A stretch of DNA of 36,039 bases, taken from assembly GCA_937907455.1 (NCBI GenBank), contig CALESQ010000005.1:1-36039 (forward strand), given 5' to 3'. The position numbers and the translations under genes are program-made. The stretch is from an uncultured Caldilineales bacterium (GTDB lineage Bacteria; Chloroflexota; Anaerolineae; JAAEKA01). Under the pieces are notes generated by a model. That model saw only the letters and a list, made by a program, of their open reading frames with translations, was not told where the DNA came from and ran no database searches. Below are positions 28,097-35,854 of this stretch, in pieces (position 1 is the stretch's first letter; every line of letters begins with the position of its first letter).

Positions 28097-28814
28097 ATGT
28101 CCAGTCGACTCTATCAAATCATCTACGCGGGCGAAGCTCTGGATGAACGCGGCAAAGCCCTCGTAGATCAGCTCCGGTTCGTCCAGCCTGTTCTTACCGT
28201 GGAGTCACTTGGCCTCAACCGCGCTGAGACTAATCTTTTCATACCATCTCCCTATGACGCCAACTTGCTGCCCAAAGAATCTGGCGTGGAATTACGCCCT
28301 GGGGTTGCAGGAGCTGACTATCAAACATCGATTGCGCTGGAGGCAGTGCCTGGTTGCGCAGATTGGCCGACCTCGCAGTCCATGCAGACACCTATAGCGT
28401 CCACTGCCAATGGGAACGGCTATTCTGCTGCGGGTCCCAGCTATTACAATGAGTTTGAGCACAAGTACTGCAATCGGACGGGTGGTCTCAACGATTATTA
28501 CGCCCTTGATTTTCCTCTTCGCACCGGAGATGTGGTATATGCTCCTTTCACAGGCAATGTCAAGTGGGTAGGCTGGACGACGGTAGTGTGCGACTTTCGG
28601 TTGAATTACAAGAGCCGGACAATAAATGGTTGCGGTTCAGAGAACGAAGCGCTCTCAGCCGCTCTCCGAAAGCCCCTGCAGGGGCTTCGTGGCTTGAGAC
28701 ACCGAATTCGCTTGGGTGGCAACTTGGCCTCTAGCCTTTGGTGAACCTATGGGATTGCATGTCGATGGCACAATAGATAGCATCGGTGGTTCGAGGAATC
28801 CGTTCTATGGCTAA
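28097..28814 (+). pseudogene. M23-like peptidase gene disrupted by the 145-bp repeat
   Basis: The gene opens with an ATG six bases after a perfect AGGAGG. It encodes about 160 residues that end in the front part of a peptidase M23-like domain (LNDYYALDFPLRTGDVVYAP, then FTGNVKWVGW). At 28579 the sequence switches into copy 2 of the repeat, whose frame runs to a stop at 28742-28744. After the repeat, another frame (28725-28814) reads FGEPMGLHVDGTIDSIGG and ends NPFYG followed by TAA, which looks like the lost C-terminus. That TAA overlaps the ATG of the next gene by eight bases, as in a coupled operon, which supports this reading. The second half of the M23 domain, including its HxH metal site, is missing. 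No signal peptide is evident at the N-terminus. Confidence 0.65.
28579..28723. repeat. Dispersed 145-bp repeat, copy 2
   Basis: Nearly identical to 13206-13350 and in the same orientation. It sits inside the M23-like gene and lacks the right-hand inverted repeat and the 14-base flanking repeats of copy 1; the sequence leaves the shared part at GGGTGGCAAC. This suggests that it arrived with, or was followed by, a deletion of host sequence. Confidence 0.8.
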
Positions 28815-30339
28815 CAGACTATCGAAAGAAATCCTTAACGTATTGACTCGGAGATGGTGCTTACTTGTGATGCTTTTCTGCATCGCCGGCTGCTATGCTC
28901 CAAGTCAATCTTCTCTTCCTGCATCCTCTGCTGCTGGAACAGCTTCAGCCTCACCCACCGCTTCCAGCACCCTTCTGCCCGCTGATTCGTTGCCGGCGGC
29001 AGAGCCGCATTCAACCAAGTCTGGCAGGCAAGCCTATCAGTTGAGTTATATTTCGTCGGGAGATATCTGGCTGGCGGACATGTCGCGCCCAGCGACTGCT
29101 CCGCGACGTATCACTGACAGCGGTCAAATTGTGCGCTACGGTTGGGCACCGGACGGCAGCGCTCTCTGGCACGAAACGCTTCCTGGCAAGCTCACGCTGG
29201 TCGACCTATCTACTGGAGAACAGCATACCATTGCGGGGGAGACCAATACCGACGCAACCTGGTCGATAGACAGCGCAGGGTTGGTTTATGTCTCGACCAT
29301 CCCCGATGCCGAATGGTCCGTCGGTTCGCCTGTCTACAAAACAGAGGTATGGCTCTTCGATCGAAAGTCTCTTAAGACAACTCGCCTATTGGACGGAACC
29401 GAGCCAGACTCGATCCTCACGCCGCCAGTGCGTCTACAGATGTGGCCCATTCCCCGGTGGAAGTACGCGCGTCCATTGTTCGTAGATCAAGACGTCATCC
29501 TGCTCGACATCATGAGCAAGGGTTCCACACAATCAGATAAGGAAACCTTCCTGAACTTCCTGGGCTTCTTTGACCGAACAACAGGGTCTCTGGACATCAA
29601 AACTCAGGGAGACATGCCTATCGAAGAGGATCCAGCGGGATTTGAGACCTACGGCGTGCCGCTGGAGTGGCAGCTTGCCTCTGATGGACGGACGTTAGCC
29701 ATTGTTGAGCCTTTCACGCAGCTGTCAAAAGATCCCGCCGTATCATCAGGCGTGGCCTCGGCGTGGTGGGTTCTTGATTTGACCTCACTGACCCGCCAAT
29801 CGCTCATGCCAACTGAACTGGTCTGTGAAGAAATCACGAGCAATGCGCCAGCCGCTTGGGGCGAGGATGCCGGAATTGCCTGGCGTCATCAGGCACCTGA
29901 CGTGACGGTTTCATTCTGGCAGATTTTCCAACCGCTGCGGCAGGCCACGACCAACTGTCCCATATCGAATGAGGTCGTTCTTTTTGAATTGGAGCGCCAG
30001 GGAAACACCTACCTGCCCACACTGAAGCTCCCCGGTGCGATGGAGCCGGCCTTCACTGAGGACGACAGGCTGCTCGCATATTCAACACGCGATCAGCAGG
30101 CAGCACCAAGTAGTCCTGCCCTCCAGCCGCGCGATGATCTTCCAGCAAAGCTCGCGCTGAGAGGCTACAGCCCCTTGCTGTTGGCTGCAGATCTCGACCC
30201 TACGACCGGCAATCCAGAATTCGTCAACGCCTTGCTGGACAGTCAAAGGTTCACCGTTCACGTGGCCGACGGCCAGCAGCACGAGATCGCGATCATTCCC
30301 CACGCTCACAGTCCGGCCTGGCGGCCATCACAGTCGTAA
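28807..30339 (+). CDS. Lipoprotein with beta-propeller-like (TolB/WD40-type) repeats
   Basis: A secreted lipoprotein of 510 residues. The signal peptide ends in lipobox IAGC, so Cys29 is the lipid site; a long Ser/Ala/Thr-rich linker (about 33-75) follows. The body holds repeated blocks of the kind ISSGDIWLADMSRP, VRYGWAPDGSALWHE, ATWSIDSAGLVYVST and a terminal HSPAWRPSQS, which are typical of TolB-like propeller blades. The ATG at 28807 lies nine bases after GAGGA and overlaps the end of the broken M23 gene, which implies that the two formed an operon. A role in cell-surface binding is likely, but the ligand is unknown. The frame is intact. Confidence 0.72.
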   Translation: MANRLSKEILNVLTRRWCLLVMLFCIAGCYAPSQSSLPASSAAGTASASPTASSTLLPADSLPAAEPHSTKSGRQAYQLSYISSGDIWLADMSRPATAPRRITDSGQIVRYGWAPDGSALWHETLPGKLTLVDLSTGEQHTIAGETNTDATWSIDSAGLVYVSTIPDAEWSVGSPVYKTEVWLFDRKSLKTTRLLDGTEPDSILTPPVRLQMWPIPRWKYARPLFVDQDVILLDIMSKGSTQSDKETFLNFLGFFDRTTGSLDIKTQGDMPIEEDPAGFETYGVPLEWQLASDGRTLAIVEPFTQLSKDPAVSSGVASAWWVLDLTSLTRQSLMPTELVCEEITSNAPAAWGEDAGIAWRHQAPDVTVSFWQIFQPLRQATTNCPISNEVVLFELERQGNTYLPTLKLPGAMEPAFTEDDRLLAYSTRDQQAAPSSPALQPRDDLPAKLALRGYSPLLLAADLDPTTGNPEFVNALLDSQRFTVHVADGQQHEIAIIPHAHSPAWRPSQS

Positions 30340-30526
30340 AATCCGCCTTTGCTATTGCGTTCAGTGTTGTACTCCATCAGGGCGGCGATGAAGTGCTTGT
30401 CCCATGGAATCTGGAACAAAAAGAAAGCGAGACGAAGCGTCTTCGGACGAGGGGCCTCTTCCTAATCACGTTTCTCGCTCCACGTTTTCACGGTTCTTCC
30501 AACGCACACCGAAATGACCCCCCCCC
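30340..30526. other. Intergenic stretch, nothing coding seen
   Basis: This lies between the lipoprotein stop and the end of the degenerate T-box. A small hairpin (CGAAG and CTTCG around 30434-30446) and a run of C (about 30518-30526) are the only structures noticed. On the minus strand, directly downstream of the T-box, there is no credible gene, so that leader is an orphan. Confidence 0.5.
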
Positions 30527-30806
30527 TCTCGTCACAAGGACGAAAGGAGCTTTCGCGGTACCACCTTGTTTGGCAGCCGGCCGCGCAGCCAGTTGCCCAC
30601 TCAAGCGCTGTAACGGGCGCACCCGGAACGGCCTACCACCACGTGCAACCTGCCACCTGCAATTTGCACCCAGCCTCAGCCCATCGACTCCCCTGCGACC
30701 TTCGGCGGTGCTCACGTCCGGGCAGGCTCTCAGTCGCTGACCTGCCCTCCCTGGTGACGGCGTGCCGCTTACTCCTCCGGTTCATCGTTGTTGACTATGC
30801 AACTAA
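30527..30806 (-). promoter_or_regulatory. Orphan, degenerate Val T-box leader
   Basis: The minus strand repeats the valS leader: T-box AAGGTGGTACCGCG (30554-30567), the following GCTCCTTTCGTC stretch, the stem I core, and GAAGGTCGC with the same candidate specifier GTC (30697-30699). The region between stem I and the T-box has diverged strongly. The terminator is damaged: its 3' arm runs into a G-run and no T-run follows. No gene lies downstream on this strand; the plus-strand lipoprotein ends at 30339. It is probably a duplicated relic of the valS leader. Confidence 0.85.
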
Positions 30807-30808
30807 GG

Positions 30809-30837
30809 CGATTAGCTGCAAGGGCGCGGTCTGTCAA
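30809..30837 (-). promoter_or_regulatory. Decayed promoter of the orphan T-box
   Basis: The -35 box TTGACA (30832-30837) is perfect, but where the valS copy has GCTATAATCG this copy reads GCTAATCG, a two-base loss that destroys the -10 box. The -35 overlaps the stop codon of the aldolase-like gene (30834-30836). Confidence 0.6.
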
Positions 30838-31436
30838 CTGGGCGATGCAGCTAAGCCGCGGCATTGACCGGCAGCAGCCAGCGCCAGCAAGGTAATGTGG
30901 GCCGCCTGCTCTACCGCTTGGGCGCGCAGCAATGCCTCATCACTGCTGGCAGCAACCACCAGTACACCCTGGTTGGGCAACAATAGCGCATTATGCGCAA
31001 CCAGAGTCTGGCTAACAGCAGACAGCATGGCCGTTTCATCTTCTGAAGATGCAGCCAGCAGCGGCGCAGCGCTACCTACTATCTGGCGGTAGCTCGGGGT
31101 CAGCACTTCGATGCCCAACCCGGCGCAGCCCAGGGCAACGCAATGAGGCAACGCCAGATGAAACACGGTGAACACATCAGCCCGGGCGCGATACCCCGTG
31201 AGGTGTACCGCATGTTCAGGTGCAACCTGCGCCAGGCGCCAACTGTTGTCGCTGTGTAAATCCAGCCGGATGAAATCGCCCGATGCAATACGATCAAACC
31301 GTGCCTGACGCGGAGAGATGTACACATCATCTTGCCAACGCAGGCTGATGCTGCCGCCATAGGCCAAAAGCAGGCCGCTTTCCACCATCTGCCGGGCAAG
31401 ACTAGCCAGGTTAACCAAACGGGAATTCAGAGTCAT
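30834..31436 (-). CDS. Class II aldolase/adducin-like protein lacking two zinc ligands
   Basis: A protein of 200 residues with the class II aldolase/adducin layout: LLLAYGGSISLR (the GNxS substrate loop is here GGSIS), ISPRQARFDRIASGDFIRLDL, APEHAVHLTGYRARADV and LLLPNQGVLVVAASS. In active aldolases such as FucA the zinc is held by one Glu and three His. Here Glu74 and the first His (93) are in place, but the HxH partner is Ala95 and the NHG motif reads NQG (Gln156). The protein may therefore be non-catalytic or bind its metal differently. The ATG overlaps the upstream HAD gene by four bases (ATGA); the two form an operon. An in-frame extension to 31532 lies within the HAD gene and is unlikely. 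Confidence 0.78.
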   Translation of the reverse strand: MTLNSRLVNLASLARQMVESGLLLAYGGSISLRWQDDVYISPRQARFDRIASGDFIRLDLHSDNSWRLAQVAPEHAVHLTGYRARADVFTVFHLALPHCVALGCAGLGIEVLTPSYRQIVGSAAPLLAASSEDETAMLSAVSQTLVAHNALLLPNQGVLVVAASSDEALLRAQAVEQAAHITLLALAAAGQCRGLAASPS

Positions 31437-32143
31437 ATCGCAGCTCCCAGGCCCAGCCAAGGGGCCAGATCGGCAGTGCTGGCAAGAATAAGATCGGCTG
31501 CGCGCAGATCGCGGCGTTCGCCAAAGCCGCACAACACGCCAGCAGCCAGCGTGCCCGCCGCTTTGGCAGCCAGCATATCCACCTGCGTATCGCCTACCAT
31601 CAGCGCATGTGCCGGTGACACCCCCAGCAAGCGCGCCGCGGTCAACAATGGCTGCGGGTGCGGTTTGATGCGCTCCACATTGTCTGAGCCGATCACCACG
31701 GCCACATTGCCGGCCAGCCCCTGTTGCGCCAGATAAGCGGCAATTTCAGCCACGGTACGCGTGCTGATGACCGCCACCGGCAAGCGACGGGCCACCGCCT
31801 GCACCAGCGCAGTGGTTCCGGCCACCGGAAGCAGCGAAGCAGGCGCTACGCTTGATTGTACCACATCCCAACGACGCAGCAGGCGCTGCACGTTGTCGTC
31901 CAAATGGAAGTGATCCAGCAGGGCAATGCTTTGATTGAAGCGACTGGTAAGCCAACCGGCCAGATCGCGCGCTAGCGCCGGCAGGTGCGCATCGGGCAGC
32001 CAGGCGCGCCAGGCAACCAACCGTTGTTGCAGACGATGCACGGTCTGATCATCGGTTTCGACCAATGTGCCATCCAGATCAAAGAAAACAGCGTGGATTT
32101 CGCGCCCACGCAAACGGGGTGGAGAGGTGAAAGGGGTAGACAT
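31433..32143 (-). CDS. HAD-superfamily phosphatase (phosphoglycolate phosphatase-like)
   Basis: Motif I is FFDLDGTLVET with nucleophile Asp22 and Asp24; motif II is the Ser/Thr in VAVISTRT; motif III is the Lys in ERIKPHPQPLL; motif IV is VGDTQVDMLAAKAAG. A helical cap domain lies between motifs I and II, as in the Gph/PGMB subfamily. The substrate is probably a small phosphate ester, and the coupling to the aldolase-like gene suggests sugar or phosphoglycolate metabolism, but nothing names it. ATG 32143 directly follows the terminator tail of lepB and lacks a clear Shine-Dalgarno; the ATG at 32161 lies inside the terminator hairpin and is less likely. Length 236. Confidence 0.85.
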   Translation of the reverse strand: MSTPFTSPPRLRGREIHAVFFDLDGTLVETDDQTVHRLQQRLVAWRAWLPDAHLPALARDLAGWLTSRFNQSIALLDHFHLDDNVQRLLRRWDVVQSSVAPASLLPVAGTTALVQAVARRLPVAVISTRTVAEIAAYLAQQGLAGNVAVVIGSDNVERIKPHPQPLLTAARLLGVSPAHALMVGDTQVDMLAAKAAGTLAAGVLCGFGERRDLRAADLILASTADLAPWLGLGAAI

Positions 32144-32178
32144 GAGAAAGAAACAGGCCATGCCAATGGCATGACCTG
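32144..32178 (-). terminator. Intrinsic terminator after lepB
   Basis: On the minus strand an 11-bp stem with one G-T pair and a three-base loop (32154-32178) is followed by TTTCTTTCTC (32144-32153). It should end the rpsO-pnp-lepB transcript. It sits immediately before the HAD start codon, so readthrough would be needed unless the HAD gene has another promoter. Confidence 0.7.
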
Positions 32179-32200
32179 ATGTGTTTAAGAGAGTGAGCGG

Positions 32201-32761
32201 TTATTCAACAGGGCCGATGTCACGCAAAGGCCAATAACTGAACCACGCTTTGCCCAACACGTTGTTGAGATGTACCGGCCCGAAAGAACGGCTGTCGTTG
32301 CTGGCACGACGGTTGTCGCCCATCACGAAGACATGCAAGGGCGGCACCACGCGCGGGGCCAGGTTGCCTTGAGTAGATTGATCGAGATATGGCTCATCCA
32401 ACGCTGCGCCGTTGACAAACACCTTGCCATCGTGAATGGCGATTTCGTCACCGGGCAGACCAATGACGCGCTTGATAAGCAACTCGTCATCGGCACGCAC
32501 GCGCAACACCACCACATCACCGCGCTGAGGGGGATGCAGGCGATAGGACACCTTTTCCACCACCACGCGCATAGCGGTGTGAATGTTCGGTTCCATGCTT
32601 TGGCCGTAGACCCGCGTGGTCTGGGCCAGAAAGACATGGATCAGCACGGCGATAATCAGCGCCGGCACCAGAGTTTCGGCCAGCTCACGCAAAAAGCCTT
32701 TGCTGCGGGCTACCTCGTCGCTGGCAGGTGGAACATCTGGAATGAGGGGATCGTTGGTCAT
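32201..32761 (-). CDS. lepB: Signal peptidase I
   Basis: Cleaves signal peptides of secreted proteins at the outer face of the membrane. One membrane segment (about 31-48) is followed by the catalytic domain. The nucleophile is Ser55 in YGQSMEPNI, the general base Lys97 in LLIKRVIGLPGDEI, and the conserved GDNR box reads FVMGDNRRASNDSRSFGPV. The 186-residue length and single anchor match the Gram-positive/Chloroflexota type. ATG 32761 is used because the longer frame starts with a TTG (32776); a weak GAAAG precedes the ATG. The gene follows pnp after 105 bases that contain a hairpin. The lipoproteins in this window need a different (type II) peptidase. Confidence 0.93.
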   Translation of the reverse strand: MTNDPLIPDVPPASDEVARSKGFLRELAETLVPALIIAVLIHVFLAQTTRVYGQSMEPNIHTAMRVVVEKVSYRLHPPQRGDVVVLRVRADDELLIKRVIGLPGDEIAIHDGKVFVNGAALDEPYLDQSTQGNLAPRVVPPLHVFVMGDNRRASNDSRSFGPVHLNNVLGKAWFSYWPLRDIGPVE

Positions 32762-32793
32762 GGTCTTTCGTGGCAATCAAGCACACAGCAGCA

Positions 32794-32851
32794 AAGCAAG
32801 CTTTGCGATTTCGCGCAGGCAAACCATCATCTGAAACCGCAAAGCTTGCTT
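32794..32851 (-). promoter_or_regulatory. Hairpin between pnp and lepB
   Basis: A perfect 14-bp inverted repeat (32794-32807 with 32838-32851) around a 30-base loop. There is no T-run on the minus side, so it is more likely an RNA processing or stability element than a terminator. Each arm contains AAGCTT. Confidence 0.5.
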
Positions 32852-32866
32852 CGTAATTCCGACAGT

Positions 32867-35278
32867 CTAGCGGCGACGACGCGGGCGGCGGTCGCCGGAA
32901 CGGTCGTCCATCAGCTCGCCCATTGCGGGATCGTTGGGCCGACCGCTGCGCTCCGGAGGCTGCACGCGCGGGCGAGGTTGTCCGCCGTCCTGGCCTTCGG
33001 AACCACCGCGATAGCCACCCTCACGGTTGCCACCGCTATAGCCGCCTTCACGATTGCCGCCGCCATAGCCGCCACGTCCACCACGGTCGCCGCCGCGATC
33101 ACCACCACGGCTGCCGCCGCGGTCACCACCGCGATCACCGCCACGTCCACCGGCGCGATCACGCTCACGGGCTTCTTCGGCGCTCCAGCCTTCCAGCACG
33201 GCCTGACGGCTGAGCCGGATCTTGCCGGAAGCTTTGTCAATGTCAATCACCATCACCATTACCTCATCGCCTACGCGCACTACGTCTTCCACGGTGGGAG
33301 CGCGGTAGTCGGCAAGCTGCGAGATGTGTACCATGCCGTCCACGCCGGGCATGATCTCGACAAATGCGCCATAGCTTTCAGTGCGCACTACCTTGCCGGT
33401 GTAAACCTTGCCGATGGAGGCTTCTTCGGTGAGGGCTTCGATCTGAGCAATAGCGCCCTTGATCTTGCTGCCATCCGGTGCGGCCACGTAGACGGAACCA
33501 TCGTCTTCGATGTCAATCTTGACCGCGAATTCTTCCTGAATGGCGCGGATCACCTTGCCGCCTGGTCCGATGACCTTGCCGATCTTGTCAGGATCAATGT
33601 GCAGGGTGATGATGCGCGGGGCATAGGTGGACAGCTCTTTGTTTGGCTCCGGCATCACGGCCAGCATTTTATCCAGAATAAAGAAACGGCCTACACGAGC
33701 CTGCTCCAACGCCTGCTGCATCATCTCCAGGTTAATGCCCTTGATTTTGATGTCCATCTGCAAGGCGGTGATGCCGTGGCTGGTGCCAGCGACCTTGAAA
33801 TCCATGTCGCCCAGGTGATCTTCCATGCCCTGAATGTCTGAAAGGATGGCATAGCGACCACTTTCGGCGTCAGTGACCAGGCCCATGGCAATGCCGGCTA
33901 CCGGTGCCTGAATGGGCACGCCTGCATCCATCAATGCCAGTGTGCTGCCGCACACCGAGGCCATCGAGGTGGAACCATTGGAGCTGAGCGCTTCCGAGAC
34001 CAGACGCAACGTGTAGGGAAATTGCTCCTTGGGCGGGATCATGGGCAACAGAGCACGCTCGGCCAATGCACCGTGGCCGATCTCGCGACGCTTGGGGCCG
34101 CGCATCGGTGAAGTTTCGCCGGTGGAGAAGGGCGGGAAGTTATAGTGGTGCATGTAGCGCTTGGTCTCTTCAGGGGCCAGCGTATCCAGCTCCTGTGCCT
34201 CACGCGGGGTGCCCAGTGTAGCAACGGTGAGCACTTGCGTTTCGCCGCGAGTAAACAAGCCGGTGCCGTGTACGCGGGGCAACACACCCACCTGGCAGGT
34301 GATCGGACGGATTTCGGTGGTGGTGCGGCCATCAGGGCGCACACCCTGGCTGAGGATGCGCTCGCGCACGCTGCGCTTGAGCAGGGCATCGAAGGCGCTG
34401 TTCAATTCAGCTTTATCGAACGTTTCGTCCAGCTCTTCGCGCACTTCCACGCTGAGTTCATCCAGGGCGGCGCTGCGTTCTTCTTTCAGGTAACCCGCCT
34501 GCAGGATTTCGTCCATGCGCTCGCCGACAAAGGCTTGTACTGCGCTTTTGACCTCATCCTTGGCCGCAGGGGCGTTGAATTCAAATTTTTCCTTGCCGAT
34601 CTCGGCGCGCATCTGGCGCTGCATGGCGAGGAAAGGTTGGAACGCGGCGTGGCCGAAGCGCAGGGCTTCCAGCATCACATCTTCCGGCACTTCATCCGAG
34701 CCAGCTTCCACCATCAGAATGGCGTCTTCTGTGCCGGCCAGGCGCAGGTCGAGGGTGCTGGTTTCCATTTGCAAGGCAGTGGGGTTGGCAATGAAGTCGC
34801 CATCCACCAGGCCCACGCGCACTGCACCCACGGGGCCATCCCACGGCACATCGCTGATCACCAGAGCGCACGAGGCGGCATTGATAGCCAGCACATCGAG
34901 CAGGTTCTGGCCGTCAGAAGCCAGGGCAGTGACGATGATCTGCACTTCGTTGCGCATGCTCTTGGGGAACAGCGGGCGCAGCGGGCGGTCGGTGAGACGC
35001 GCGGTGAGGATGGCCCCCTCGGAGGGACGACCTTCACGGCGGAAGAAGGAGCCAGGAATGCGACCGGCGGCGTAGAGTTTTTCTTCAAACTCCACACTGA
35101 GCGGGAAGAAGTCAATGCCTTCGCGCACCGAGCGCGAGCCAGTGGCGGTGGCCAGCAGCACCGAGTCGCCGGAGCGCAGGGTGACCGAGCCACCGGCCAA
35201 CAGAGCCAGCGTGCCGCTTTCTACCACAATTTCGTGGCTGCCGATTTGGCTGCGATATTGATATTTTTGTACTTGCAT
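32867..35278 (-). CDS. pnp: Polyribonucleotide nucleotidyltransferase (PNPase) with RGG-rich tail
   Basis: A 3'-5' phosphorolytic RNase of the RNA degradosome. Two RNase PH-like domains are present; the second has the catalytic acidic set in SDIQGMEDHLGDMDFKVAG. A KH domain (GPGGKVIRAIQEE) and an S1 domain (YTGKVVRTESYGAFVEIMP to GKIRLSRQAVL) follow. From about residue 700 to 803 there is an extra tail rich in Gly, Arg and Asp, with repeated GGDRGG units, then NREGGY units and a basic RRPRRRR end. E. coli PNPase has 711 residues, so about 100 are added. The ATG at 35278 has only a distant GAGG. rpsO lies upstream, the usual rpsO-pnp order. Confidence 0.96.
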   Translation of the reverse strand: MQVQKYQYRSQIGSHEIVVESGTLALLAGGSVTLRSGDSVLLATATGSRSVREGIDFFPLSVEFEEKLYAAGRIPGSFFRREGRPSEGAILTARLTDRPLRPLFPKSMRNEVQIIVTALASDGQNLLDVLAINAASCALVISDVPWDGPVGAVRVGLVDGDFIANPTALQMETSTLDLRLAGTEDAILMVEAGSDEVPEDVMLEALRFGHAAFQPFLAMQRQMRAEIGKEKFEFNAPAAKDEVKSAVQAFVGERMDEILQAGYLKEERSAALDELSVEVREELDETFDKAELNSAFDALLKRSVRERILSQGVRPDGRTTTEIRPITCQVGVLPRVHGTGLFTRGETQVLTVATLGTPREAQELDTLAPEETKRYMHHYNFPPFSTGETSPMRGPKRREIGHGALAERALLPMIPPKEQFPYTLRLVSEALSSNGSTSMASVCGSTLALMDAGVPIQAPVAGIAMGLVTDAESGRYAILSDIQGMEDHLGDMDFKVAGTSHGITALQMDIKIKGINLEMMQQALEQARVGRFFILDKMLAVMPEPNKELSTYAPRIITLHIDPDKIGKVIGPGGKVIRAIQEEFAVKIDIEDDGSVYVAAPDGSKIKGAIAQIEALTEEASIGKVYTGKVVRTESYGAFVEIMPGVDGMVHISQLADYRAPTVEDVVRVGDEVMVMVIDIDKASGKIRLSRQAVLEGWSAEEARERDRAGGRGGDRGGDRGGSRGGDRGGDRGGRGGYGGGNREGGYSGGNREGGYRGGSEGQDGGQPRPRVQPPERSGRPNDPAMGELMDDRSGDRRPRRRR

Positions 35279-35536
35279 GATCTAGGTAAAACCTCACAGA
35301 GATTGGTGTCAGGCTGAATGGCCCGACACATGGTTCCTCGCTCCCCAAAAGTGAGAATCGTCATCCGCCCACGCGAACGCACCCGCAGCACTCGAAAGGC
35401 TACGGGTGCCGGCAACCTGGAGGTCAGGGACTGGGGGATGAAGCCGAATGTCTCAGCTGCATCCCCCAATACCTGAACCGGTTCCAGCATATCGCCGGTT
35501 GACAGCTCACCAAAGAGGCGAGGGAATATTAAAATG
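35279..35536 (-). promoter_or_regulatory. Structured pnp leader
   Basis: The gap between rpsO and pnp is 306 bases long. It contains a 9-bp stem TGGGGGATG/CATCCCCCA (35432-35440 with 35460-35468). PNPase is often autoregulated through such a leader, which is the likely role here. No credible protein frame or clear promoter was found; pnp is probably read in part through the rpsO terminator. Confidence 0.4.
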
Positions 35537-35569
35537 GTCGGGTAGCGGACGATTGCCCGGCTACCCGAC
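35537..35569 (-). terminator. Hairpin terminator after rpsO
   Basis: A perfect 10-bp stem GTCGGGTAGC/GCTACCCGAC (35537-35546 with 35560-35569). On the minus strand it is followed by CATTTTAATATT, a modest T-tract, so it may be leaky, or a processing site. Confidence 0.6.
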
Positions 35570-35584
35570 GAATGAACGCAAGAG

Positions 35585-35854
35585 TTATTTGCGCAGACCT
35601 AAGCGATCAATCAACTGCTTGTAGCGGATTTGATCTTTGCGGCTCAGGTAGGCAAGATGGCGTCTGCGCTGACCCACCAGCTTGAGCAAGCCTCGGCGTG
35701 AGGCTTCATCGTGCTTGTGGGTTTTGAGATGGTCAATCAGTTGGTTGATGCGGGTAGTCAGCAACGCAACCTGGACTTCAGGTGAGCCGGTGTCGCCGGT
35801 ATGCACCTGATATTCTTTCGTGATGGTATCCTTTTCATTTTTTGAGAGAGGCAC
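35585..35854 (-). CDS. rpsO: 30S ribosomal protein S15
   Basis: Primary 16S rRNA-binding protein of the small subunit. The hallmark segments are HTGDTGSPEVQVALLT, RINQLIDHLKTHKHD and RRGLLKLVGQRRRHLAYLS, and 89 residues is the standard length. The start is a GTG at 35852-35854 because AAGGAG (35862-35867) lies seven bases upstream and the homologous N-terminus (MPLSKNEK) begins there; the longer frame to 35929 runs through the leader. It heads the rpsO-pnp gene pair. Confidence 0.97.
   Translation of the reverse strand: MPLSKNEKDTITKEYQVHTGDTGSPEVQVALLTTRINQLIDHLKTHKHDEASRRGLLKLVGQRRRHLAYLSRKDQIRYKQLIDRLGLRK

Noticed and set aside
30488..30867. Short open frames over 30.4-30.9 kb
   Set aside because: They coincide with the degenerate T-box RNA and its promoter; sequence similarity to the valS leader explains the region better than coding.
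33000..33170. Tandem GC-rich repeat suggestive of a CRISPR or minisatellite
   Set aside because: The periodicity comes from in-frame GGDRGG and NREGGY codons of the PNPase tail; there are no constant repeats with unique spacers.
32270..33841. Plus-strand open frame of 523 codons opposite lepB and pnp
   Set aside because: It spans two well-supported opposite-strand genes and the gap between them; its composition (repeated Ala-Thr stretches opposite the PNPase Gly-Arg tail) reflects the tail repeats, not a protein.
35221..35490. Minus-strand open frame of 89 codons before pnp
   Set aside because: It overlaps the PNPase N-terminus in another frame, has no ribosome binding site and no recognisable features; the region is better seen as a leader RNA.
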